DNA of 64,000 nt from Chitinophaga sp. YR573 (GTDB taxonomy: Bacteria > Bacteroidota > Bacteroidia > Chitinophagales > Chitinophagaceae), in NCBI RefSeq assembly GCF_900110995.1, contig NZ_FOJF01000003.1, positions 1,426,001 through 1,490,000 on the forward strand, given 5' to 3'. The notes below the pieces were generated by a model. That model ran no database searches and had not been told where the DNA came from. It was given only the letters and a program-made list of their open reading frames with translations. The position numbers were made by a program, and so were the translations under genes. Shown here piece by piece: positions 45,501 to 53,521 of this stretch. The first letter of the stretch is position 1, and each line of letters begins with the position of its first letter.

Positions 45501-47988
45501 CATTGCTGTATCCGGAAAAGGTATTTTCTGTAACAGGGTAACCTACGGTAGTATCAGCTATGATAAATGGTTTACGGGAGAATGCGGTCAGGTGGTTGCC
45601 GGTATGCAGCACGCTGATAGGCTCAAACGTTGCTCCGGACGGTACTTTAACCGTTAATTGTGTAGCAGATGCGGTTAATACCGTTGCCCGGGTGGCACCA
45701 AAATAAACGATGTTGCCGGCCGGGGTAGTATTAAAATTATTACCTGTTAAAGTAACGGTAATACCGGCTTTCCCTTTTTCAGGGCTAAAAGCGGTAATAA
45801 CCGGCGAAGGAGCATAATTAAACGTAAACCCGTCAATCGTATCTGTACCCGCGGGTGTGGTTATTGTTACCGCACCGCTGGAGCCACCGCCCACATATGC
45901 AGTAACTGTTGTAGGAGATACCACCGTAAAAGAAGCAGCCGGAGTTTCTCCAATGTTTACTGCAGTGGCGCCGGTTAGATCAGTACCGGTAATGGTGATC
46001 ATCGTTCCCGTGCCCCCACTGCCAGGCGAAAAAGCCGTGATGGTGGGAGGTGGTACAAATGTAAAACCGTGAGCGGTATCACTGCCATATGATGTCGTAA
46101 CAACAACATCGCCGGAAGCGCCATCGCCTACTATGGCCTGGATGAGGGTGTCTTCGAATCTATAGAGTGTGGCAGGGACGCCGCCAAAGCTCACCGCACT
46201 GGGTGAGTTGTATCCCAGGTTCCTGCCGCGTATTGTTACCTTAGTACCTGCTATACCAGTGGTAGGGCTAAAACTCTCAATAATGGGAGGAGGCTGCCAG
46301 GTGAAACCGTTGATAAGAGTGGATTTTCCATTCGCAGCAGTTACTACCACATCGCCGGTTGCCCCCGCACCTATTACGGCAGTGATCACATTGGCCGAAT
46401 TAACGGTAAAAGAAGCTGCGGGCACCCCGCCGAAACTTACACCCGTTATCCCGCTAAACCTGTAACCGTAAATAGTAATGGTGGCGCCACTGGTGCCCGC
46501 GCCGGGACTAAGTCCGCTGATATTTGGCTCGCCTACATGGTTCCTGAATATTTGTAAATAATCATTGATAAATGAGGGCACTACCAAATCGATCTTCCCG
46601 TCCCCATCCAGATCCCCCATGGCCACATTATACGGGTTTGTGCTGGAGATATTGTAAGAAGTGGGGAATGCGATGGTATTAGTGCTGCTGCCATTAAATT
46701 GTACGTAGGCGGAAGCATTCACCGGCGTAATAATATCCGCCTTCCCATCTCCGTCAAGATCACCTACCGCGCTTTTAAAGGCATGATAGCCATCTTTAAA
46801 ACCCGGAGGGTTGGCCACCATACTAATGCTTCCGGAAGTGCTGGTGTTTCTGAACAGTGATACCAATTCGGTATTATCACTATTATTTGACACAACCAAG
46901 TCTATTTTGCCATCGTTATCAAAATCACCTGCCGTAACAGCTTTTGGTCCGGCGGCGGTAGTAAATGCAACACCATTCGCAAAGCTGATATTGCCGGTCG
47001 TGGTGCTGTTCCTGAAAACAGACAGTGAATTGGATAATTCATTGACTACCGCAATATCTACCTTGTTATCGCCGTCGATATCATTAACTATCAGGCTGCC
47101 AGGCATTAAACCGGTGGTAATATCCGCTTTTGCCTCAAAGGAAATATTGCCGGTAGTTCCTTTGTTTTTAAATATGGAGATTGAATTGGACAAATAATTT
47201 GCTACTGCCAGATCGGGTTTACCATCAGCATTAAAATCGCCCACTGCTACACTATAAGGATTATCACCGGTACTAAAACTGACTTTACCTGCAAATGAAA
47301 TGGTGCCGGGCGTGCTGGTGTTCCTTAATATACTTACGGTTTTATCCGTAATGCTGGTTGCTATGAGATCCTGCAGGCCATCGCCGTCAATATCTGCCGC
47401 AGCCAGGCTGTAAGTAAGGGAGCCACTGGCATAATCTGTTTTAGGTGCAAATGAAATGGAATACAATGTGCTCGTGTTCCTTAGTACAGAAACAGTGGCT
47501 GTTGTTCCGGCAATGCTATAGTTGTTGGGAGTAGCCAGATCTGGCTTACCATCCCCGTCAAAGTCTGCTATGACCACCCCATTGGGATGCAGGCCAGTGG
47601 TAAAATTGCCCGCTGGCTCTACATAGCTGTAATCCTGATCGGAAGAAGCGCCGGTAAAAGTGGTGGTAAATAAAGCCGGTGACCAGGCGGTAAGGTGTCC
47701 TGTGGTTACGCTGACAGGCTGATAACTGGCCCCGGCAGGTACTTTAACAGAGAGCAACGTAGGGGAAGAAGCTGTTACTGTGGCTTTTACTGCTCCAAAG
47801 TATACAATGTTACCGGAAGCCGCGGGGTCAAAATTGGTACCTGAAATCGTCACCGTTTCTCCCACTCTGGCCGATAAGGGAGAAAAAGAATGGATAACTG
47901 GTTGAGCTGAAATGTGTAAGGAAAAAAGTATAGGCAATAAGAAATAGATATACCTTTTTACACTTAGAGTATAGGTAAAAACAGACAT
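42550..47988 (-). CDS. giant T9SS-exported TIG/FG-GAP repeat protein
   Basis: 1812 residues. A signal peptide ('FLLPILFSLHISAQ') is followed by one IPT/TIG domain, a first block of FG-GAP/VCBS repeats (recurring 'DFDGDGKPDL' or 'DLDGDGK', Ca-binding-like), four TIG domains, a second FG-GAP block, seven TIG domains, and a C-terminal type A sorting domain ('LTVYPNPAHDKFYVKHPA' to '...SLLVQ'). I count twelve TIG domains. The type IX secretion system would export it to the cell surface. The architecture suggests an adhesin or surface scaffold; no catalytic domain is visible. The terminal TIG units are so similar that recent duplication is likely. Confidence 0.9.
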   Translation of the reverse strand: MSVFTYTLSVKRYIYFLLPILFSLHISAQPVIHSFSPLSARVGETVTISGTNFDPAASGNIVYFGAVKATVTASSPTLLSVKVPAGASYQPVSVTTGHLTAWSPALFTTTFTGASSDQDYSYVEPAGNFTTGLHPNGVVIADFDGDGKPDLATPNNYSIAGTTATVSVLRNTSTLYSISFAPKTDYASGSLTYSLAAADIDGDGLQDLIATSITDKTVSILRNTSTPGTISFAGKVSFSTGDNPYSVAVGDFNADGKPDLAVANYLSNSISIFKNKGTTGNISFEAKADITTGLMPGSLIVNDIDGDNKVDIAVVNELSNSLSVFRNSTTTGNISFANGVAFTTAAGPKAVTAGDFDNDGKIDLVVSNNSDNTELVSLFRNTSTSGSISMVANPPGFKDGYHAFKSAVGDLDGDGKADIITPVNASAYVQFNGSSTNTIAFPTSYNISSTNPYNVAMGDLDGDGKIDLVVPSFINDYLQIFRNHVGEPNISGLSPGAGTSGATITIYGYRFSGITGVSFGGVPAASFTVNSANVITAVIGAGATGDVVVTAANGKSTLINGFTWQPPPIIESFSPTTGIAGTKVTIRGRNLGYNSPSAVSFGGVPATLYRFEDTLIQAIVGDGASGDVVVTTSYGSDTAHGFTFVPPPTITAFSPGSGGTGTMITITGTDLTGATAVNIGETPAASFTVVSPTTVTAYVGGGSSGAVTITTPAGTDTIDGFTFNYAPSPVITAFSPEKGKAGITVTLTGNNFNTTPAGNIVYFGATRATVLTASATQLTVKVPSGATFEPISVLHTGNHLTAFSRKPFIIADTTVGYPVTENTFSGYSNVGNPTSPTNLLAKDMNGDGKPDLLTSSSDRLNILYNASVSPAITIGSTGEYSSVAVTVNTRLALGDLDGDGLTDIVRPSNNSTLFVYRNTGTPASCSFNTTLTFSPFGDLQDAAIGDIDGDGRPDIVVAEYYLPGSISILRNTSIPGTISFASPISIATGSAASRIAIGDIDNDGLADVVAGCESNIAVFKNTSTAGNISFRTQVDLRDVPGNSKVVIADLDNDNRLDLVASSATTLGIYKNTGQPGTVSFSYVAERSLPLAFLPDMNVADINLDGKPDIVTSNDATISVYENTSSGGTITTASPVAFGSNSSLYKITLADMDADGKTDILSDHIDRNLIAVMHNQADVPYIRYFSPAEAAQGDTIVINGANLAGVTGIQFGGTAAASFTINADTSITAVVGNGTSGSITATSAKGTGSKDRFTFIPPLSITSFSPVDGGAGTTITITGDGFRNITGITIGGVPVASIEGYVMSSIAAIVGTGASGDVVIMTAKDTVRMAGFTYYQRPVITGFTPDTAIAGNEVTIMGTHFTGATAVTFGGIPVDSFTVHSDSRITATIKTAASGEVSVITPGGTATLAGFTFIPAPVITGRAPGGGTRGTLISLYGRNFSNATAVRYGGVPAQSFTVVSDQLITTVVGNGASGATEVEGPGGIGIMEFFEYAEPAIVSSFTPTQAAAGATVTITGNNFADIRQVTFGGTAARSYTLLSPTSIMAIVDNGATGYVSVTGKGGTDSAAGFIYIPPAPEITDFTPAKAATGATVTITGRNFEGVSKVTFGGTAAQSYTLLSTTSISAVVNTGTTGYVSVTTAGGTDSAAGFIYLPPTPVIAAFTPAKAATGTAVTITGTNFTGTTQVLFGGVAALSFTVVSADTIIAVVGPGASGTLTVTTAEGSISSNGFIYLPGEQLTVYPNPAHDKFYVKHPASTMASHITLIDRMGRTMKVIEVPTNTERTEVSVKGLALGVYEVIWTNGSNKLRQSLLVQ
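42800..43520 (-). repeat. three-unit tandem repeat of about 240 bp
   Basis: Three successive TIG units share long near-identical blocks (for example TAACGCTTACATATCC near 43080 and 43320, CAAAGTATATGAT near 43141 and 43381) with a period of about 240 bases, or 80 residues. Confidence 0.75.
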
Positions 47989-48025
47989 AGGTTATTGGGT
48001 GAACTTTTGCCATCACCCGGCAGAT

Positions 48026-48033
48026 CAAAAATA
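48026..48033 (-). promoter_or_regulatory. putative -7 box of the giant T9SS gene
   Basis: TATTTTTG on the minus strand fits TAnnTTTG exactly, 37 bases before the ATG; no -33 TTTG at the usual distance. Confidence 0.45.
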
Positions 48034-48148
48034 GGAATTAAATTCTTTTTTTGATATAAAATGTGTATATGTTTTACTATGTGGTTTTGGGGAAGAAAGA
48101 CTATCCACCCCGCTTAGCCGTTCACGTTAATCATCTCAATAAAGTATT

Positions 48149-48194
48149 GAATTGGGAGTAAGCAAAGGCGGCTGCGGGTTAATGATCCTCATGC
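48149..48194 (+). repeat. left inverted repeat flanking ion channel gene
   Basis: A 46-base block that is the inverted copy of 49024-49079: GAATTGGGAGTAA, then (after 10 bases missing here) GCAAAGGC with TGCGGGTTAATGATCCTCATG, with two mismatches. Similarity stops at both block ends. It lies in the 325-base spacer 47989-48313. Confidence 0.8.
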
Positions 48195-48313
48195 CGGTAA
48201 TTAACTATACACGATTACTAAGGGGATTAAAATAATCGTTTTGTCGGTACATTTTTAGCGTTGATCTTGTTTTAACAAAACAAAACCTGCATATCTGCTG
48301 AAATTCAGCCAAA

Positions 48314-49039
48314 ATGAATTCGATGCAAATAATTATGACTATGCAGGAAACGAAACTATTTCAGAAGATATTATGTTATGCCCGCAAGAAGTGTTACGAA
48401 TTGCTGCTCATCAGTTTTATGGTCTTCATATTTGGTAATACTTTTTCGGAACATCTGCATGTGGGGGCAATATTCAATATTTATCAGAATATGATCGCGG
48501 GATTTGTTGTTTTTTATTACAATAAGCGTTTGCGTATATTTATCCTCGTTGTGATAACCTGTACCGTTTTCCTCGATATGTGTCAACGCGAACTGGGTAT
48601 CACCGATATCAAGAGCTGGCTGGGCATCCTGTACCTGTTATTCTTTTTCATAGTGGCAACAGATGTTTTTAAAGAGGTGTTGTATGCAAAGCGTGTATCA
48701 AGAAGCCTGCTATCGGCCGCTTTGTGTGGGTTTGTGCTACTTTGTCTTATAGGCACTTTTGTTTTTTATCAGATCCAGATCAAAGAACCTAATGCGTTTT
48801 CCAATACAGGCACAGGCTATGCAGTGATGAATAACCTTAACTACTTCAGTTTTACGACGCTGCTTACGATAGGGTATGGAGATATTTTACCTTTATCATT
48901 ATTGGCGAAAAGAGCTGTGATGCTGATTGGTCTTGCGGGCCATTTCTACACGGTATTTGTTACCAGTATCATTATCGGTAAATATCTTTCAGCGAACAAT
49001 AAGAAGTTGAGCCATTCTTATCAGCATGAGGATCATTAA
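48314..49039 (+). CDS. two-TM-type potassium channel family protein
   Basis: 241 residues with several hydrophobic helices (about 28-48, 58-86, 98-118 and 135-155) and a pore region 'NYFSFTTLLTIGYGDILPLS' (about 175-194) whose TIGYGD is the potassium selectivity filter, followed by the inner helix 'AVMLIGLAGHFYTVFVTSIIIGKYL'. It is an Ion_trans_2-type channel with extra N-terminal helices. No regulatory RCK domain. The last five codons (QHEDH) fall in the right arm of an inverted repeat that flanks the gene, an unusual arrangement. Single-gene unit. Confidence 0.85.
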   Translation: MNSMQIIMTMQETKLFQKILCYARKKCYELLLISFMVFIFGNTFSEHLHVGAIFNIYQNMIAGFVVFYYNKRLRIFILVVITCTVFLDMCQRELGITDIKSWLGILYLLFFFIVATDVFKEVLYAKRVSRSLLSAALCGFVLLCLIGTFVFYQIQIKEPNAFSNTGTGYAVMNNLNYFSFTTLLTIGYGDILPLSLLAKRAVMLIGLAGHFYTVFVTSIIIGKYLSANNKKLSHSYQHEDH

Positions 49040-49079
49040 CCCGCAACTGCCTTTGCGGTCATATCATTACTCCCAATTC
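49024..49079 (-). repeat. right inverted repeat flanking ion channel gene
   Basis: 56-base counterpart of 48149-48194 in opposite orientation, with a 10-base insertion. It contains the last codons and stop of the channel gene. Confidence 0.8.
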
Positions 49080-49160
49080 TTTTGCAGGCAGCGACATACC
49101 CGTTCATCTGCAATCTTTCGGGAAAGGAAAATCGGTGGTTGAGTAACATATCGTTAATTA

Positions 49161-49865
49161 TCATCTGCCTGTTAAATAGGATATATTTCCCTTATATCCA
49201 TCACTGACAGGAAGTTCAATACGATTCCCAGTTAGCATAATGGAATCTTTTTTAATCACCTCAATTGCTGCAATATTAACAATGTATGAACGATGAATAC
49301 GGATAAATTTTGCAGCAGGCAATAATTCTTCCATCGATTTCATTGTCACTTTTGTAAGCATGGTACGATTTTGTTGCAGCTGTATTTTGATATAGTCTTT
49401 TGCCCCTTCTATATATAACACTTCCGACAATACGATTTTTACAATATTATATTCTACATTAACAAAAATAAAATCCGCTTCTCTATGAATATTAATGGGA
49501 TTGTGATAGCTTGAAAATAGCAAAGCTTTATTGGTCGCCTGCAGAAAGCGTTCACTGGTAACAGGTTTAACCAGGTAATCAATCGCATCTGCATTAAAAG
49601 CATCTAAGGCGAAATTCTCGTAAGCAGTAATAAAAATAATCAGTGGTTTTGGCAACAATGATCTGACGAATTGTAAACCACTTAATCCCGGCATCTGGAT
49701 ATCTATAAAAAGTAAATCTATTTTTTCCCTCCTCAATACAACTGCAGCTTCCAGTGCATTTTTACAAGTTGCTATCAGCTCCAGATACGGTATCTGACTG
49801 ATGTTATCTGCCAGCAGATCCAATGCAAACTTTTCATCGTCGACTGCGATACAGCGTAGTTTCAT
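49161..49865 (-). CDS. LytTR-family response regulator
   Basis: 234 residues starting MKLRCIAVDDEKF. Receiver domain (1-115) with phospho-acceptor Asp55 in 'LLFIDIQMPGLSG', and a C-terminal LytTR DNA-binding domain (about 135-234: 'DFIFVNVEYNIVKIVLSEVLYIEGAKDYIKI', 'KFIRIHRSYIVNI'). Together with the sensor kinase gene 32 bases upstream it forms a two-component pair of the LytS/LytR type. Confidence 0.93.
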   Translation of the reverse strand: MKLRCIAVDDEKFALDLLADNISQIPYLELIATCKNALEAAVVLRREKIDLLFIDIQMPGLSGLQFVRSLLPKPLIIFITAYENFALDAFNADAIDYLVKPVTSERFLQATNKALLFSSYHNPINIHREADFIFVNVEYNIVKIVLSEVLYIEGAKDYIKIQLQQNRTMLTKVTMKSMEELLPAAKFIRIHRSYIVNIAAIEVIKKDSIMLTGNRIELPVSDGYKGNISYLTGR

Positions 49866-49897
49866 TTGATTACATTTTTGTAAAAGGGACAAACAAC

Positions 49898-51043
49898 TTA
49901 TTCCAGCACCACACGCAGAGAAATGGTGAAAATACCTGCTTCTCTTTTTATCAAAAGCTCATGGGCCTCCGGATAAAGGAGCTGCAATCTCTTTTGTACA
50001 TTGACAAGCCCTATCCCGGAAGCATTGTCCTTTTGAGCCTCTTCTGTCTCTGTATATTTATTGCTTACCTTAAAATAAAGAATGCTGTTCTTTCCCACCA
50101 ATTCAATATTGATAAAACTGCCATTATCTACAAAACTCCCCGCATGTTTATATGCGTTTTCGATAAAAGGAATTAATAACATGGGAGCAATCCGAATATC
50201 TTCCTGTTCATTTAGAAAATATGAGTTGATCATTAAATCCTGATTTCTCAATTGTTGCAGACCGATATAATCTTCCAGATATTTTATTTCTTTATCCAGT
50301 AATACTTTTTCTTCATTCGTGTCATAAAGCATGTAACGCAACAAGGATGACATCTTTATCAGCGAAGGTTCCAGTAGCGTAGAGCTCTTACGTGCAAGAT
50401 AGGTTATGTTATTTAATACGTTAAACAAAAAGTGGGGGCTAATCTGGGATTTCAGAAACTGTAACTCTGCACTTAGTGCATTCATTTCCCCTTCTTTCAG
50501 TAATCTTTCTTTTTTATCATCATCCCTGATATACCTGTATGCAATACTACCTGCAAGGACCATTATGAATGGAAACAGCGTAACTGAATAAGGTAAAGAT
50601 GGAAATGGCCCTGCTGGAAATTCGGGAGCGCCTGGCATTATTCCTGAAGGCGGAACTGGCATATTCATTGGTGGACTATGGCCACGACAACCCTGAGGCA
50701 TCATGTCCGCAGCAACGGGTGCCTGCATAAAACGGAAATAAGTATTCATCCCTATGACAAAACCAACCAGCAAAAAGGCAGATACAACAACAAATAAGAT
50801 GATTTTTTTTCGCTTAAATAACCGTGGAATTAACACACTGCTATACAGATAAAATATACCTGCCAACGAAACAATGGTAATTATAAAATGAAGATACAAA
50901 CGCCAGTCTTGTCTTAGTGGCCTGATCTCCCGACTATTGTTTCCACTATAAAAAAGAAAAAATGAAATAGAAAGTATACTTGCCCATGCAGCAACATGTA
51001 AAACTGTTTTTTTTAATACCGGATTTGTTCTCAGTCTGCTCAT
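49898..51043 (-). CDS. LytS-type sensor histidine kinase
   Basis: 381 residues starting MSRLRTNPVLKK. Four likely transmembrane helices (about 14-32, 52-74, 80-100, 152-170), then a His-kinase domain with His204 in 'KSQISPHFLFNVLNNI' and an ATP-binding end ('LIPFIENAYKHAG', 'GIGLVNVQKRL'). Between the third and fourth helix lies an unusual Met/Pro-rich segment (about 113-150; 'MMPQGCRGHSPPMNMPVPP'), probably exposed to the periplasm, possibly a metal-sensing loop. The longer start (51187) would cover the upstream spacer and is not preferred. Confidence 0.9.
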   Translation of the reverse strand: MSRLRTNPVLKKTVLHVAAWASILSISFFLFYSGNNSREIRPLRQDWRLYLHFIITIVSLAGIFYLYSSVLIPRLFKRKKIILFVVVSAFLLVGFVIGMNTYFRFMQAPVAADMMPQGCRGHSPPMNMPVPPSGIMPGAPEFPAGPFPSLPYSVTLFPFIMVLAGSIAYRYIRDDDKKERLLKEGEMNALSAELQFLKSQISPHFLFNVLNNITYLARKSSTLLEPSLIKMSSLLRYMLYDTNEEKVLLDKEIKYLEDYIGLQQLRNQDLMINSYFLNEQEDIRIAPMLLIPFIENAYKHAGSFVDNGSFINIELVGKNSILYFKVSNKYTETEEAQKDNASGIGLVNVQKRLQLLYPEAHELLIKREAGIFTISLRVVLE

Positions 51044-51344
51044 TACTGCAATAATATCATCTAAGTTAAGACACTGACCGGTAAAAAGATAAATAACCTG
51101 ATTTTGTAGATGAACGCATATAAATGTGGGGGACACTACCAGCAATTGCTTCTGACAAGTTGATTGAAATGATTCATTAATCGACAAATGTTCCCGATTG
51201 ATCTACGTTTATATAAAACAATAATAAACAACAATAAGTTTGAATTCAGAAAATCAACTGTTTTTAAAATGGATTATCAGGATAGAGTAATAAATACCCT
51301 TCGCTAATCCGAAAATTTCAAATCAGATAATAACTAATTCCTGG

Positions 51345-53312
51345 ATGTCTCTAGAAATCATCACTGGCTTACTAAGAAATAAAATATCTTTCTATTTGTT
51401 TATCCTGTTTGGTACAATAATATCGTCGGGCAACGCTGATGCACAATTGTGCACCGGCAGCCTGGGCGATCCGATTGTAAACATAAATTTCGGGACTGGT
51501 ACAGGAAGAGGTACTTCACTGGGTTCATCTGTGACCGCTTACAGCTATTCCAGCTCAGGAGAACTGGGTGAGGGTTACTATACTATTGCTAATAGCACCT
51601 CGGGGTTAAAAGGATCTGCCTGGCATGTTACCACTGATCATACGGGTAATGCCAATGGTTATATGATGGTCATAAACTGCGCTACACTTGCCTCTGAAGG
51701 TGTGTTTTATACCAAAACTGTTTCTGGGCTATGTCCCGGTACCTATGAATTTTCGGCCTGGCTGATGAACATTATGAACCCCTCCGGAGGAACGGATCAA
51801 TATCACCCTAACATCACTTTCAGAATAAGCACTATCTCTGGAACTGTGCTGGGCTCTTACAAGACAGGAGAAATCGCCCAGACATCTTCTCCCTCATGGA
51901 AGCAATATGGGTTTTATTTTACAACCGGAACAAACACCAGCGTAGTCATCACCATCCTGAATTCAGCACCCAGCGCCACACCTGGCAACGATGTTGCGCT
52001 GGATGATATTACCTTCAGCCCATGTGGCCCTATTGTGACTGCTTCTATTTCAGGCGGAGGTACTACCATAGATCTTTGTGAAGGTGTTTCTTCCTCCTTA
52101 ACGCTTATCAGTACAACGTCTGCTGGCTATGACAACCCTTCTTATCAATGGCAGCTCAGTTCAGATACAGGATCAACATGGACAGATATCAGTGGTGCCA
52201 ATGCCCAGACTTATATCCTGCAGGTTTCAACAACAGGCACTTACCTCTATCGGTTGTCGGTGGCTAATGGAAGTAATATCTCTTCCACAAATTGTCGCAT
52301 TGCGTCCAATGATATTACTGTAACAGTCCATGAAACACCCACGGCAATTGCATCCAGTAATAGCCCCTCCTGTTATAATGATACACTAAAGCTTTATGCT
52401 AAAGCAAGTGATAGCAATAGCACTTTTTCATGGACAGGGCCAGACAGCTTTACCAGTACGGTCCAAAATCCTGTCATTAATGCCATCACAGCATCGGATA
52501 ATGGATGGTATTACGTGACTATCACAACCGCCGCGGGCTGTGTAAATACCGATTCTGTAGCCGTTGAAACCAGCAATTCGCCAACAGTTGATGCCGGCGC
52601 AGATCAATATGTTTGTGAGGGAGAGACTGTTACATTGAATGGAAGCGGTACAGGGAACAGTTTTTCCTGGTCGCCTGGTGCGAGCCTCTCTGATTCAACG
52701 ATTGCATCACCTGTTGCCTCCGTGACAGGCACCACTACTTACATTTTGTCTGTTCGCAATGCACAGTGCAGTAGTACAGATACCGTAACCGTTTTCACAC
52801 TCCCCAAGCCCACCGCTGATGCCGGAACCGATAAATATATACTAGAAGGTGGTTCCACAATCCTTGATGGCCAGGCAGGTGGTACAGAGGTCTCCTATTA
52901 CTGGACGCCTGAGTATAGTATTTCATCTTCGACAATACTCAACCCCACCGTATCCCCTGCCGCAGACACTACCTATACCCTGCATGTCAGTTCCCCTAAT
53001 GGCTGTGGCACTGCTGCGGATGAGGTAAAGGTGACAGTTTATAAAAACATTAAGATTCCTAATGCATTTTCACCAAATGGTGATGGCATCAATGATACAT
53101 GGAGCATTAAACAGATAAGTTCCTATACAGATGCAGATGTCTCAATATTTAACAGATACGGGCAATTGGTTTTCCATAGCAAAGGTTATACAAACGAATG
53201 GGATGGCAGATATAATGGCAGCCAGTTGCCCGTTGGAACTTATTATTATGTCATCGATCTAAAAACGTTACTGCCATTACATTTTACAGGATGGGTGGCT
53301 TTATTGCGCTAA
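51345..53312 (+). CDS. T9SS type B cargo protein with Ig-like/PKD domains
   Basis: 655 residues. A signal peptide ends near 'GNADAQ'. The first 220 residues form a galactose-binding-like beta-sandwich ('CTGSLGDPIVNINFGTG', 'GLCPGTYEFSAWLMN', 'GNDVALDDITFSPC'); several Ig/PKD-like units follow (about 225-560, 'PTVDAGADQYVCEGETVTLNGS'); and the end is a gliding-motility-type C-terminal domain ('IPNAFSPNGDGINDTWSI', 'VSIFNRYGQLVF', 'LPVGTYYYVI'). It is exported through the type IX system and attached to the surface. Possibly an adhesin. Transcribed divergently from the sensor kinase gene. Confidence 0.9.
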   Translation: MSLEIITGLLRNKISFYLFILFGTIISSGNADAQLCTGSLGDPIVNINFGTGTGRGTSLGSSVTAYSYSSSGELGEGYYTIANSTSGLKGSAWHVTTDHTGNANGYMMVINCATLASEGVFYTKTVSGLCPGTYEFSAWLMNIMNPSGGTDQYHPNITFRISTISGTVLGSYKTGEIAQTSSPSWKQYGFYFTTGTNTSVVITILNSAPSATPGNDVALDDITFSPCGPIVTASISGGGTTIDLCEGVSSSLTLISTTSAGYDNPSYQWQLSSDTGSTWTDISGANAQTYILQVSTTGTYLYRLSVANGSNISSTNCRIASNDITVTVHETPTAIASSNSPSCYNDTLKLYAKASDSNSTFSWTGPDSFTSTVQNPVINAITASDNGWYYVTITTAAGCVNTDSVAVETSNSPTVDAGADQYVCEGETVTLNGSGTGNSFSWSPGASLSDSTIASPVASVTGTTTYILSVRNAQCSSTDTVTVFTLPKPTADAGTDKYILEGGSTILDGQAGGTEVSYYWTPEYSISSSTILNPTVSPAADTTYTLHVSSPNGCGTAADEVKVTVYKNIKIPNAFSPNGDGINDTWSIKQISSYTDADVSIFNRYGQLVFHSKGYTNEWDGRYNGSQLPVGTYYYVIDLKTLLPLHFTGWVALLR

Positions 53313-53361
53313 GGTTTCAGCAGTCGCACCAGCAAAACTGAAAGAGCTACTGATAAAGACT

Positions 53362-53424
53362 GCCCGTGAAAATGGCTCGGCCCCAGCTTTTTAATTGGTA
53401 TTCTAAAATGCTCTATTCACGGGC
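53362..53424 (+). repeat. 9-bp inverted repeat pair
   Basis: GCCCGTGAA (53362-53370) and TTCACGGGC (53416-53424) pair perfectly with a 45-base loop containing a T-run. It might end the upstream transcript or structure the leader of the following gene. Confidence 0.3.
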
Positions 53425-53521
53425 TACTGCATGTCCGTTACAGCCCTGTCTGCTTATCTTTTCACTGATATTCTGTTACCCCTTTTACAATAACCCTTTT
53501 GTTAACTTAAAACTTTCCCAC

